A stretch of DNA of 64,000 nt from Mesorhizobium onobrychidis (GTDB taxonomy: Bacteria > Pseudomonadota > Alphaproteobacteria > Rhizobiales > Rhizobiaceae): NCBI RefSeq assembly GCF_024707545.1, contig NZ_CP062229.1:4569501-4633500 (forward strand). The letters are read 5' to 3'. Of this stretch, positions 14,082 to 22,377 are shown in pieces; position 1 is the first letter of the stretch; every line of letters begins with the position of its first letter. The position numbers and the translations under genes were made by a program. The notes beneath the pieces were generated by a model. That model was given only the letters and a program-made list of their open reading frames with translations, had not been told where the DNA came from and ran no database searches.

Positions 14082-14969
14082 ATGCATTTCATTCCGATCG
14101 CCATCCGCGGCCCGCTGTTCATGATCCTCTCGACCGGGTCCTATGTCGCCAACGACACCATGTTGAAGCTCGCCACTGTGGGGCTGCCGCCCTATGAAGT
14201 GCTGTTTCTGCGCGGGATCGCGGCAACTCTTTGGGGCATCCCGTTGCTACTTGCACTGGGCTACGCCAAGCAGATCCCGCTGATCCTCGAGCGGAGAGTG
14301 TTGCAAAGAAACCTGCTCGAGCTGGCGGCAATTCTTTGCTACGTGGTGGCGCTCGCCAACATGCAAATCGCCGATTCGACCGCCCTGGGGCAGATCACTC
14401 CCCTGCTCATGCTGATTGGCTCCTCTGTCCTGTTCGGCGAACGCATCGGCGGGCTGCGCATGGCGCTGATCGGGCTCGGCTTCATCGGCGCGGTGATGGT
14501 GGCGCAGCCGACCATGCAGGGAATCTCGGTCTACGCCTTGCTGGCGCTCGGCAATGCGGCATTCGCCGCCGCGCGCGATCTCGCCGGGCGGCGGGTCGCC
14601 GCCGATGTGCCTGGCATGATCGTCGCAATTTCCGCGGTGGTGGTGGTGCTAGTCGGCTCAGGCGTCGCGCATCTGATGTCCGAGCGTTGGGTGATGCCGG
14701 AGACGCATCATTTGCTGCTTATGGCTGGGGCCGGATTGTTCCTGATCTTCGGCCACTTCTTCATCTTCATGGCCTATCGCGTCGGGCCGACCGGGGTGGT
14801 GGCGCCCTTCTACTACTGCTTCACCGTCTGGGCGGTCGTTTCGGGGCTGGTGGTGTTCCAGCAATTGCCGAACGCGCTGGCGATCAGCGGCATCCTGCTG
14901 GTGGTGGCCAGCGGGCTGACCATCGTGTCGCTCGACGAGCGTAGGCGCCGACTGACCGTCGTCGCATAA
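14082..14969 (+). CDS. DMT superfamily (EamA-type) transporter
   Basis: This is an inner-membrane permease of the drug/metabolite transporter superfamily. The 295-residue protein shows about ten hydrophobic segments in two similar halves. Examples are LFMILSTGSYVANDTMLKLA at the start, TALGQITPLLMLIGSSVLFG at the end of the first half, and VGPTGVVAPFYYCFTVWAVV with SGILLVVASGLTIV in the second. The DST(A)LGQ-type motif and a Gly-rich helix after FGERIG are typical of EamA domains. The substrate cannot be told from sequence. It lies between tuf and tRNA-Gly on the opposite strand, so it interrupts the ancestral tRNA-tuf order. Confidence 0.85.
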   Translation: MHFIPIAIRGPLFMILSTGSYVANDTMLKLATVGLPPYEVLFLRGIAATLWGIPLLLALGYAKQIPLILERRVLQRNLLELAAILCYVVALANMQIADSTALGQITPLLMLIGSSVLFGERIGGLRMALIGLGFIGAVMVAQPTMQGISVYALLALGNAAFAAARDLAGRRVAADVPGMIVAISAVVVVLVGSGVAHLMSERWVMPETHHLLLMAGAGLFLIFGHFFIFMAYRVGPTGVVAPFYYCFTVWAVVSGLVVFQQLPNALAISGILLVVASGLTIVSLDERRRRLTVVA

Positions 14970-15035
14970 TTTGGGGAGTGGTGACCAAAACAACGGTTAC
15001 ACCACAAATTTCAACTTGGCCGCTGCCCGCAAAAA

Positions 15036-15482
15036 ATGGAGAAACCTGTGACAAGCCAGGAGAATGCCGGCAACCGCATGCTTGCCGGAAAATGCCTGTG
15101 CGGCGCCGTGCAATACGCGGTGGCCGACGAGTTCATCTACGCCGCCAACTGCCACTGCTCGAACTGCCGGCGCACCACCGGTTCGGCCTTCAAGCCGTTT
15201 GCCGGCATCGAGCGTGAGAGACTGAGCCTGACCAAGGGCGAGGACAACCTCCTGATCTTTGGCGAGGAGACCGGCCATGACACGCGCTGCAAGACCTGCG
15301 GCTCATTGCTCTATTCGGTCGTCCGCGACGGTGCTTTCGTGCACGTCGCCATGGGGACCCTCGTCGACGAGCCGACCATCCGCGCGACGCAGCACATCTT
15401 TGTCGGCTCCAAAGCGAAGTGGTTCACGATCGCCGACGACCTGCCTCAATATGAAGAGCATGTCGCCGGAGGTGCCGACTGA
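15036..15482 (+). CDS. GFA family protein (zinc-binding, glutathione-dependent formaldehyde-activating-like)
   Basis: The 148-residue protein carries the GFA/CENP-V zinc fold. It has a CLCGAVQYAV motif near residue 20, CHCSNCRRTTGSAFKPF near residue 40, and a third ligand pair in TRCKTCGSLLYS near residue 85. These Cys sets bind two zinc ions in the characterised Paracoccus Gfa. Most family members have unknown substrates, so the formaldehyde label should be taken loosely. A second GFA protein is encoded at 57885-58253. The gene lies 66 bases after the DMT transporter on the same strand. Confidence 0.85.
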   Translation: MEKPVTSQENAGNRMLAGKCLCGAVQYAVADEFIYAANCHCSNCRRTTGSAFKPFAGIERERLSLTKGEDNLLIFGEETGHDTRCKTCGSLLYSVVRDGAFVHVAMGTLVDEPTIRATQHIFVGSKAKWFTIADDLPQYEEHVAGGAD

Positions 15483-15598
15483 AGACCTGGCGATGTGGAT
15501 GACGGCATTGACGCTCAGGCACTACAGAACCGCCACAGACCAGTGACACAGCGCATTTTCAAGGAAGTTATTTTCGATAATGACTTCAACAGCATGCT

Positions 15599-15672
15599 TG
15601 GAGCGGGTAGCGGGAATCGAACCCGCATATTCAGCTTGGAAGGCTGCTGCTCTACCACTGAGCTATACCCGC
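15599..15672 (-). tRNA. tRNA-Gly (UCC anticodon)
   Basis: On the minus strand a 74-base cloverleaf starts GCGGGTA, paired with TACCCGC. It has D arm AGCTCAGTGGTAGAGC, anticodon loop CTTCCAA, T loop TTCGATT and encoded CCA. Anticodon TCC reads GGA and GGG glycine codons. It lies about 70 bases after tRNA-Tyr, as in the classical Tyr-Gly-tuf order. Confidence 0.97.
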
Positions 15673-15742
15673 GCCTCTCGCCCGAAAACCGCCATGCACT
15701 TTTCGGTCCGATGCATTGCGTTCAGGGCTTCCGGGCCGGCAG

Positions 15743-15827
15743 TGGTGGAGAGGGTTGGATTTGAACCAACGTAGGCATAGCCAACGGATTTACAGTCCGT
15801 CCCCTTTAACCACTCGGGCACCTCTCC
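15743..15827 (-). tRNA. tRNA-Tyr (GUA anticodon)
   Basis: An 85-base tRNA with a long variable arm, as expected for a class II tRNA. The acceptor is GGAGAGG/CCTCTCC, the anticodon loop ACTGTAAA-type centre gives GTA, the T loop is TTCAAAT, and CCA is encoded. Confidence 0.97.
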
Positions 15828-16026
15828 AGTCTGCCGCCGGAGCCATGCAACGAGGCATCGACGCGTCGCGACCGCGTGAGCAGCCCTTCGCGAAGCGCCT
15901 TATGGCGGCAGCGCCCAAAACTGTCAACCGCAACATCCCGGCAAAACGCGCTGAATTTCTTGACGACCCGCCGAGCAGGGTATCCGGCTGTATCCATAGA
16001 CAGACGACACGGCTATAGAACCGGCC

Positions 16027-16875
16027 ATGAGCAACGATAACAAGCCCAAGACCCCGAAAGACACCCACTACGCCAAGCTGCGGCGTGCGCATCGCGACGA
16101 GAAAAGCGGCGGCGCGCCGGCGTTCAGGCCGCGCCAGCCGTTGCCGCCAGGAGAGACCGCCGCAGACGGCCTGGTGCGGCTTTACGGCCTGCACACGGTG
16201 CGGGCGGCACTCGACAATCCGCGCCGGCGGATCAAGAAGATGCTGGTGACGCGCAACGCCGCCGAGCGGCTGGCGATCGCCGACCTCGCCGCCCTGCCCT
16301 TTGAGACAGAGATGGTCGAACCGAAAGACATCGACAAGGTCACCGGCTCCGATGCCGTGCATCAGGGCGTGCTGATCGAAGCCGAGCCACTGAAGCCGAA
16401 GCGCCTCGATGCGCTCGGCGATACAACGTTGGTGCTGGTCCTCGACCAGGTTACCGACCCTCACAATGTCGGCGCGATCCTGCGCTCGGCGGTCGCCTTC
16501 GGCGCCGGCGCGCTGATCACCACGGCGCGCCACAGCCCGCATGAATCCGGCGTGCTGGCGAAATCGGCCTCCGGCGCGCTGGAGCATATCGACCAGATCG
16601 AGGTGAAGAACCTCGCCGACGCGGTCGGCCAGCTGCACGAGGCCGGTTTCCAGACCATCGGCCTCGATTCCGACGGACCGGCGGAACTCGAGAAGAGTTT
16701 TTCGGGAGAAAAGATCGCATTGGTGCTGGGCGCCGAGGGCAAGGGCCTCCGCCAGAAGACCCGCGAGACGGTGACGACGCTCGCCCGGCTCGACATGCCC
16801 GGCGCCATCCGCTCGCTGAACGTGTCGAACGCCGCGGCGGTGAGCCTTTATGCAGCGAGGAAATTTTTGGGGTAA
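16027..16875 (+). CDS. rlmB: 23S rRNA 2'-O-methyltransferase RlmB/TrmH type
   Basis: This is a SPOUT-fold methyltransferase that 2'-O-methylates a guanosine in the 23S rRNA peptidyl transferase centre (G2251 in E. coli). The 282-residue protein has a basic N-terminal tail of about 45 residues. The substrate-binding domain begins GLVRLYGLHTVRAAL, and the SpoU domain has its three motifs: DQVTDPHNVGAILRSAVAFG, VLGAEGKGLR and MPGAIRSLNVSNAAAVSLY. The knot residues and the conserved Asn and Glu are present. The gene is convergent with garR. A short repeat array begins right at its stop codon. RlmB is preferred over a tRNA methyltransferase because of the N-terminal domain. Confidence 0.9.
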   Translation: MSNDNKPKTPKDTHYAKLRRAHRDEKSGGAPAFRPRQPLPPGETAADGLVRLYGLHTVRAALDNPRRRIKKMLVTRNAAERLAIADLAALPFETEMVEPKDIDKVTGSDAVHQGVLIEAEPLKPKRLDALGDTTLVLVLDQVTDPHNVGAILRSAVAFGAGALITTARHSPHESGVLAKSASGALEHIDQIEVKNLADAVGQLHEAGFQTIGLDSDGPAELEKSFSGEKIALVLGAEGKGLRQKTRETVTTLARLDMPGAIRSLNVSNAAAVSLYAARKFLG

Positions 16876-17004
16876 GGGAGTAGGGGAGTAGGGGAGTAGG
16901 GGAGTAGGGGAGTAGGGGAGTAGGGACGTGCAAGTTTGCCGCATGCCGTGAATAGACATTTCCTACTGCCCTACTGCCCTATTCCCCTATTCCCCTATTC
17001 CCCT
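16872..17004. repeat. two inverted arrays of an octamer repeat between convergent genes
   Basis: From 16876 to about 16925 the octamer GGGGAGTA is repeated about six times without a break. After a 40-base spacer the opposite-strand version (CTACTGCC twice, CTATTCCC three times, then CTAACCC) runs from 16963 to about 17004 and overlaps the end of garR. The two arrays can pair imperfectly into a long stem. They lie between the convergent rlmB and garR genes and may act as a bidirectional terminator, or simply be a slippage-prone simple repeat. Confidence 0.8.
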
Positions 17005-17882
17005 AACCCATGTCCCGCCATTCGCTCCAGCGCCCTGACCAGCGCCGAGTGATCCTCCTTGGCGCCGTCATTGGCCGCGCAGGAGTTGAACAATTGCTGC
17101 GTCGTCGAGGTGTTGGGCAGCGAAACGCCAAGCGCTTTTGCCCCTTCAAGCGCCAGGTTGAGATCCTTCTGGTGCAGTTCGATGCGAAAGCCCGGCGCGA
17201 AGCTGCGTTTGATCATGCGCTCGCCATGCACTTCGAGGATGCGCGAGGCCGCCAGCCCGCCCATCAGCGCTTGTCGCACCTTGGCCGGATCGGCGCCGGC
17301 TTTCGATGCGAAAACAAGGGCTTCGGCGACCGCTTCAATGGTCAACGCAACGACGATCTGGTTGGCGACCTTGGTGGTCTGGCCGACACCGTTGGGGCCA
17401 ACCAGCGTGATGTTCTTTCCCATCTTCTCGAACACCGGCCTGGCGCGCTCGAAGGCCTTTTCCTCGCCGCCGACCATGATGGTCAGCGACGCGGCCTTGG
17501 CGCCGACCTCGCCGCCCGATACCGGCGCATCGAGATAGTCGCAGCCGAGGTCGTTGACCTTCTTGGCAAAAGCCTTGGTCTCGATCGGCGAGATCGAGCT
17601 CATGTCGATGACCAGCTTGCCCTCGGTCAGGCCAGACGCGACACCGTTGTCGCCGAAGAGTACATCGGCCACCTCAGGCGTGTCGGGAACCATGGTGATG
17701 ATGATGTCGGCGGCACGTGCCACGGCGTGATGGCCGGAGACGGTCTTCAGACCCTTGGCGACGAGATCGGCCGGCGGTTTCGAGCGGTGGTCGCTGGCGA
17801 CAACGGTGTAGCCCGCATCGAGCAGATGCCCCGCCATCGGCGCGCCCATGATGCCGAGGCCTATGAAACCGATGGTGTCCAT
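16995..17882 (-). CDS. garR: 2-hydroxy-3-oxopropionate (tartronate semialdehyde) reductase
   Basis: This NAD(P)H-dependent enzyme reduces tartronate semialdehyde to D-glycerate. The 295-residue protein has the beta-hydroxyacid dehydrogenase order. A Rossmann motif lies at the start ([20 protein letters not shown]), [11 protein letters not shown] is the substrate-binding signature near residue 120, and the catalytic Lys sits in [15 protein letters not shown] near residue 170. The C-terminal helical part has [14 protein letters not shown]. Its partners gcl and hyi lie upstream on the same strand, but an IS4-type element now separates garR from hyi, which may reduce co-transcription. The last residues overlap the octamer repeats. 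Confidence 0.92.
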   Translation of the reverse strand: MDTIGFIGLGIMGAPMAGHLLDAGYTVVASDHRSKPPADLVAKGLKTVSGHHAVARAADIIITMVPDTPEVADVLFGDNGVASGLTEGKLVIDMSSISPIETKAFAKKVNDLGCDYLDAPVSGGEVGAKAASLTIMVGGEEKAFERARPVFEKMGKNITLVGPNGVGQTTKVANQIVVALTIEAVAEALVFASKAGADPAKVRQALMGGLAASRILEVHGERMIKRSFAPGFRIELHQKDLNLALEGAKALGVSLPNTSTTQQLFNSCAANDGAKEDHSALVRALERMAGHGLGE

Positions 17883-17927
17883 TGATTATCTCCCTGGTAT
17901 TTTCTTTGTTAAGGCCGCGTTCCTTCG

Positions 17928-18055
17928 CGCCCCCCTCTGGCCTGCCGGCCATCTCCCCCACGGGTGGGGAGATCGGCAGTTTCGGCGCCGGCTTGTAACT
18001 TTCTCGACCTCGGAAGTTAGCGAAAGCGGCGGTGACATCCAATCTCCCCACTTGT
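17928..18055. repeat. RIME-like mosaic palindromic element, left part
   Basis: The sequence begins CCCCCCTCTGGCCTGCCGGC and contains the internal palindrome CATCTCCCCCACGGGTGGGGAG. It runs into CTCCCCACTTGT where the insertion sequence starts. The right half, on the other side of the insertion (19355-19405), is the inverted complement of the beginning, GGGGGAGATGGCCGGCAGGC. Rejoined, the two parts make one long palindromic element of about 180 bases, similar to the intergenic mosaic elements of rhizobia. Confidence 0.65.
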
Positions 18056-19354
18056 GCAGGGCTGTCCGGGGAAAGTTATTCATATATGAAGGCCATCTGA
18101 TTGGGAGAGGCTCGGTCTTTTGGTCGGCTTTGATTGACCGGTGGCGGCTTGTGGATGGTGTGCATTTTCCGCCGCCCGAACAAGTATTGAGCGACCAGTT
18201 CTGTGAACCTCAAGATTGGAATAGGGACGCGGCGGGTGCGCGCGACAATGCGCAGCAGCGCATAGGCGATCATTGCGGCAAAGAGTTGCAGGCGAATGGC
18301 ATTGCCGTTGTTGCCGAGGAACTTGCGGATCTTGAGGTGCTGCTTGATCCATCGGAACAGAAGCTCGATTTGCCAGCGGCCTTTGTAGAGCCGTCCAATC
18401 TCGATGGCGGAGCGCTCCAGATCGTTGGTCAAAAGCGTGATGGTGTCGCCCTCTTCGCGCTGAACGCGCAGGCGACGCAGGCGCATCGGCAGCTTGCAAA
18501 CGCCCTTGCTGACCAGGCTTACCTCACTGTCTTCCACAACCAGGAAGCCGTCGCCCTGCGGCTCGGCTATAGGGCGATCGCACACCAGCGCCAGCCCCAT
18601 GTTGGCCTTGGGCCGCGTCACGAAGATCGATCCGGCTTCGGCGATCGCCGTCCACCAGCCATAATGGCAGTAGCCCTTGTCGAACACGTAGGTCGCTCCA
18701 GCTTCGATCGTGATCTGGCGGCCGACCTGGGCGTCGTTGACGTTGGCGTCGGTGATGTCGAGGACGCGCGGACAGTCGGCCTTCGGGTCATAGACGACAT
18801 GCACCTTCATGCCGCGGATGCGCCCGTTCGACTTGGCCCAATCGCACAGTTTGCCGAGCGGAATGGGGGTCGAGTCGATCAGCCGCAGCATTTCTGTGCC
18901 CTCGCGCCGCGTCTGCCGGTCAAGCAGACCCGCCACCAGACCGAACGCCTCGGCAAAGATGGCGACCGGACGCCGTCTGTTGGCGTCCGACAAGGTCGAA
19001 CGCATCAAGGGACCGCTGCCCAGGTGATAATGATGCTGGCTGTTGGCGTTCCAGCCGGCTTCCAGGCCACGCAAGCCGCTGCTGCCGCAGAACTGGGCAT
19101 AGATCAGCGCCACCAGATGATCCCAGCTTCTGAACGATTTGTCGTACGCATCCCCGTCGTGGCGATCCACAATTGCTTGGAATTGACGCCGATCGATGGG
19201 TTCAAGAAGCTGCCCGAAGATGCTAGGTGCAAAGCGCATGCCCCGTTCCTTTTCTGAGTCTCGACAACCAGAGAGAAGACGGACAAAACCCGTTTTACGG
19301 GGCATGCACATGTGGCATTTCGATTCACTCAAAACTTTCCCCGGACAGCCCTGC
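18056..19354 (-). mobile_element. IS4-family insertion sequence with 22-bp inverted repeats
   Basis: The element is 1,299 bases long. Its ends are perfect 22-bp inverted repeats, at 18056-18077 and 19333-19354, beginning GCAGGGCTGTCCGGGG. The flanking CACTTGT at 18049-18055 and 19355-19361 is a 7-bp target duplication. Removing the element and one copy restores a palindromic core (CCCCACTTGTGGGG). The single gene encodes an IS4-type transposase. It landed in an intergenic palindrome between hyi and garR, so no gene was destroyed. The perfect ends and intact transposase suggest a recent, possibly active insertion. Confidence 0.92.
18076..19239 (-). CDS. IS4-family DDE transposase
   Basis: This enzyme cuts and joins the ends of the surrounding insertion sequence. 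The likely start is ATG 19239 (MRFAPSIFGQLLEPIDRRQF), the usual beginning for transposases with this N-terminal domain, giving 387 residues. The DDE residues fit the family: D in LIDSTPIPLG, D in YVFDKGYCHYGWW, and the IS4 signature Y-x2-R-x3-E-x6-K in YKGRWQIELLFRWIKQH. The reading frame is complete, ending at the left inverted repeat (NQMAFIYE). No frameshift is seen. Confidence 0.93.
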   Translation of the reverse strand: MRFAPSIFGQLLEPIDRRQFQAIVDRHDGDAYDKSFRSWDHLVALIYAQFCGSSGLRGLEAGWNANSQHHYHLGSGPLMRSTLSDANRRRPVAIFAEAFGLVAGLLDRQTRREGTEMLRLIDSTPIPLGKLCDWAKSNGRIRGMKVHVVYDPKADCPRVLDITDANVNDAQVGRQITIEAGATYVFDKGYCHYGWWTAIAEAGSIFVTRPKANMGLALVCDRPIAEPQGDGFLVVEDSEVSLVSKGVCKLPMRLRRLRVQREEGDTITLLTNDLERSAIEIGRLYKGRWQIELLFRWIKQHLKIRKFLGNNGNAIRLQLFAAMIAYALLRIVARTRRVPIPILRFTELVAQYLFGRRKMHTIHKPPPVNQSRPKDRASPNQMAFIYE

Positions 19355-19405
19355 CACTTGTGGGGGAGATGGCCGGCAGGCCAGAGGGGGGCGCCAAGGA
19401 ACTCG
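19355..19405. repeat. RIME-like palindromic element, right part
   Basis: This is the right half of the element interrupted by the insertion sequence. It starts with the target duplication CACTTGT followed by GGGGGAGATGGCCGGCAGGC and CCAGAGGGGGGCGCC, the inverted complement of 17928-17970. Confidence 0.65.
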
Positions 19406-19425
19406 ACTTCAATAATCCTTGACCC

Positions 19426-20223
19426 CTACGCCGCCGCACTGCCCTGCCCGGCAAACTCCCGGAACCATCCCAGTCCGGCTTCCGTCCCGCCCTTCGGCTT
19501 GTACTCCGCCCCGATCCAACCGGTATAGCCGATGCGGTCGATGTGGTTGTACAGAAAAGGAAAATTGATCTCGCCCGTCCCCGGCTCATGACGGCCGGGA
19601 TTGTCCGCAAGCTGGATATGCGCGATGCGGTCGAGGTTTGCCTCGATGGTGCGGGCGAGATCCCCCTCCATGATCTGCATGTGATAGATGTCGTATTGCA
19701 GGAACAGGTTCTTCGAGCCGACGCGGTCGATGAGCGCCAGGGCCTGGTCCGAATAGTTCAGGAAGAAGCCCGGAATATCGCGCGTGTTGATCGGCTCGAT
19801 CAACAGCCTGATGCCGGCCTGCGCCAGCTTCTCCGCTGCGAAAGCCAGGTTTTCGGCGAAGACATCTTCCAGCACTGAACGCTCGACGCCTCGCGGCGCG
19901 ATGCCTGCGAGGCAGTTGACCTGTTCGCAACCCAGCGCATGCGCGTAGGTGATCGCCTTGGCGACGCCTTGCCGGAACTCGGGAACACGATCCGGCAACA
20001 CCGCAATGCCGCGCTCGCCCTTGCCCCAGTCTCCGGCCGGCAGGTTGAACAGCACCTGCGCCAGGCCATTCTTCTTCAGCCTCGCCGCAACCACCTCCGG
20101 CGCATGGTCATAAGGCCCGATATATTCGACACCCTTGAAACCGGCGCGGGCGGCGGCATCGAAGCGGTCGAGGAAATCGTGCTCGCCAAAGAGCATCGAG
20201 AGATTGGCTGAAAAACGCGGCAT
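19426..20223 (-). CDS. hyi: hydroxypyruvate isomerase
   Basis: This enzyme interconverts hydroxypyruvate and tartronate semialdehyde in glyoxylate assimilation. The 265-residue protein is an AP-endonuclease-family-2 TIM barrel. It shows MPRFSANLSMLFGEHDFLDR at the start, GFKGVEYIGPYDH, LLIEPINTRDIPGFFLN with the catalytic Glu, the metal-binding Asp/His in LQYDIYHMQIMEGD, and the tail GWIGAEYKPKG. I chose ATG 20223 because AAGGAG lies 9 bases upstream, while the longer open frame begins with a basic, unconserved stretch. It lies 170 bases after gcl and before the insertion sequence and garR. Confidence 0.92.
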   Translation of the reverse strand: MPRFSANLSMLFGEHDFLDRFDAAARAGFKGVEYIGPYDHAPEVVAARLKKNGLAQVLFNLPAGDWGKGERGIAVLPDRVPEFRQGVAKAITYAHALGCEQVNCLAGIAPRGVERSVLEDVFAENLAFAAEKLAQAGIRLLIEPINTRDIPGFFLNYSDQALALIDRVGSKNLFLQYDIYHMQIMEGDLARTIEANLDRIAHIQLADNPGRHEPGTGEINFPFLYNHIDRIGYTGWIGAEYKPKGGTEAGLGWFREFAGQGSAAA

Positions 20224-20393
20224 CTTTTTTCTCCTTGTTTTCGCCCGGCCCAAGCTGTGGTGAGATTCAGGTCAGGCCGAGCAGAAAATGGTGGGTTCCA
20301 AGAAGCGGAGCGGAGCGTACTTTTGGTACGTGAGCACCGGAAGCGCAGGAAACCGCCGTTTGCAGGCCGGCATCACCTGAATATCAACACAGC
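20224..20393. repeat. gcl-hyi spacer with a probable dispersed repeat
   Basis: The spacer contains GCGTACTTTTGGTACGTGAG, a small palindrome (GTAC...GTAC) inside a GC-rich block. It resembles short dispersed elements of rhizobial genomes, but I cannot confirm copy number from this window. Confidence 0.35.
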
Positions 20394-22175
20394 TTAATCC
20401 AGCATGACGATCGCCGTGGGGGCGTCTTCATGGTGTTCGGCAAGCTCCTCGAATTCGGTGATCTTGTCGATTTCGGTGCCCATCGAAATGTTGGTGACGC
20501 GCTCTAAGATGAATTCAAGCACGACGGGAACCTGGTGCTCCTTCATCAGGCGCTGCGCCTGCTTGAACGCGCCGGCGAATTCCTCCGGCCTGCGCACCCG
20601 GATCGCCTTGCAGCCCATGGCCTCGGCAACAGCAACGTGGTCGACGCCATAGCCAGCCTCGGGACCGTCTTTTCGGTTGACGTTCTCGAAGGCGAGGCTG
20701 ACCTCGAAATCCATCGAAAAGCCGCGCTGCGCCTGGCGGATCAGGCCGAGATAGGCATTGTTCACCACGACATGGATATAGGGCAATTTGTGCTGCGCGC
20801 CGGCCGCCAGTTCCTCGATCATGAACTGGAAATCATAGTCGCCAGACAGCGCCACGATATTGCGCTGCGGGTCGGCGGCGCGAACGCCAAGCGCTGCCGG
20901 CAGCGTCCAGCCGAGCGGGCCGGCCTGGCCGCAATTGATCCAGTTGCGCGGCTTGTAGACATGCAGGAACTGCGCGCCGGCGATCTGCGAAAGGCCGATC
21001 GTGGTGACATAGGTGGTGTCGCGGCCGAATGCCTTGTTCATCTCCTCGTAGACGCGCTGCGGCTTCAGCGGCACCTGGTCGAAATGCGTCTTGCGCTTCA
21101 TCGTCTTCTTGCGGCCCTGGCATTCCCTGGCCCAGCCCGACCAGTCGCGCAGTTTCCGCGCCGTCTTCCATTCGGTGGCGACGTCGAGCAGCATTTTCAG
21201 TGCCGCACCGGCATCCGAGACGACACCGAGATCCGGCGCGAAGACCCGGCCGATCTGGGTCGGCTCGATGTCGACATGGATGAATTTTTTGCCCCTCGTG
21301 TAGACGTCGACTGAGCCGGTATGGCGGTTGGCCCAGCGGTTGCCGATGCCGAAGACGAAGTCGGCTTCGAGCATCGTCGCATTGCCGTAGAGATGCGACG
21401 TCTGCAGCCCGCACATGCCGGCCATCAGCCGATGGTCGTCGGGGATCGCGCCCCAGCCCATCAGCGTCGGAATGACGGGTACGCCGGTGACTTCGGCGAA
21501 CTCGATCAGCAGATCCGAGGCATCGGCATTGATGATGCCGCCGCCGGCGACGATGACAGGTTTTTCGGCCGCGTTGAGCATTTTCAGCGCCTTCTCGGCC
21601 TGGCCCCGCGACATTGCCGGCTTGAACGGCACCAGCGGCTCATAGGCATCGATATCGAACTCGATCTCGGCCAGTTGCACGTCGACCGGCAGATCGACGA
21701 GGACCGGCCCCGGCCGCGACGAGCGCATCAGGTGGAACGCCTTCTGCAGCGCCATCGGCACGAGGTAGGGTTCCATGACGGTGACCGCCCATTTGGCGAC
21801 GGGTGCGGCAATGGCGGCGATGTCGACGGCCTGGAAATCCTCCTTGTTGAGACGCGCCCGCGGCGCCTGGCCGGTGATGCAGAGGATCGGGATGGAATCG
21901 GCCGCGGCCGAATAGAGACCGGTGATCATGTCGGTGCCGGCCGGGCCCGAAGTGCCGATGCACAGGCCAATATTGCCTGACTTGGCGCGGGTATACCCTT
22001 CGGCCATGTGCGAGGCCGCCTCGACATGGCGCGCGAGGATGTGACGGATCGTACCCCTCGCCTTTACCGCCGAATAGAACGGGTTGATCGCCGCACCCGG
22101 CACGCCGAAGGCGCAGGAAATGCCTTCCTTTTCGAGAACGAGAACCGCTGCGTCAACCGCGCGCATCCTGGCCAT
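20394..22175 (-). CDS. gcl: glyoxylate carboligase (tartronate semialdehyde synthase)
   Basis: This ThDP- and FAD-dependent enzyme condenses two glyoxylates to tartronate semialdehyde and CO2. With start ATG 22175 (GGAGG 6 bases upstream) it has 593 residues. The N-terminal ThDP domain contains [17 protein letters not shown]. Residue 51 is Val in [15 protein letters not shown], where nearly all other ThDP enzymes have a catalytic Glu. This Val is the hallmark of glyoxylate carboligase. The C-terminal ThDP motif appears as [20 protein letters not shown]. The gene heads the gcl-hyi-garR set and is divergent from an IclR regulator. Confidence 0.95.
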   Translation of the reverse strand: MARMRAVDAAVLVLEKEGISCAFGVPGAAINPFYSAVKARGTIRHILARHVEAASHMAEGYTRAKSGNIGLCIGTSGPAGTDMITGLYSAAADSIPILCITGQAPRARLNKEDFQAVDIAAIAAPVAKWAVTVMEPYLVPMALQKAFHLMRSSRPGPVLVDLPVDVQLAEIEFDIDAYEPLVPFKPAMSRGQAEKALKMLNAAEKPVIVAGGGIINADASDLLIEFAEVTGVPVIPTLMGWGAIPDDHRLMAGMCGLQTSHLYGNATMLEADFVFGIGNRWANRHTGSVDVYTRGKKFIHVDIEPTQIGRVFAPDLGVVSDAGAALKMLLDVATEWKTARKLRDWSGWARECQGRKKTMKRKTHFDQVPLKPQRVYEEMNKAFGRDTTYVTTIGLSQIAGAQFLHVYKPRNWINCGQAGPLGWTLPAALGVRAADPQRNIVALSGDYDFQFMIEELAAGAQHKLPYIHVVVNNAYLGLIRQAQRGFSMDFEVSLAFENVNRKDGPEAGYGVDHVAVAEAMGCKAIRVRRPEEFAGAFKQAQRLMKEHQVPVVLEFILERVTNISMGTEIDKITEFEELAEHHEDAPTAIVMLD

Positions 22176-22377
22176 GTCAGCCTCCATGGAATTGTTGCTG
22201 GCCGAGAATGCCAGTGCGCCGACTATTTTTCAATTTTTTCAAAATATTTTTTCACTTCTAAGAAACGACGACTACATACTGATTTCATTGTGTTTTCAGT
22301 TTTCCATAAAACTGGCGTGGCAAATTAGTGAAAAACTTTTTCATTGTGCATTTGGGGAAATCGGCAAGAATGCCGCC
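22176..22377. promoter_or_regulatory. divergent gcl / IclR control region with operator-like repeats
   Basis: This 202-base, AT-rich region separates the divergent gcl and iclR-type genes. It contains a perfect palindrome TGAAAAACTTTTTCA at 22329-22343, about 35 bases before the regulator start. On the minus strand there is a run of direct TGAAAAA repeats at about 22229-22254, nearer gcl. The shared TGAAAAA half-site in both places suggests binding sites for the adjacent IclR protein. No binding data are available here. Confidence 0.55.

Noticed and set aside
16872..17004. Possible CRISPR array
   Set aside because: The octamers are contiguous, without unique spacers, and no cas gene is near.
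20535..21980. Plus-strand frames opposite gcl
   Set aside because: Antisense shadows of gcl.
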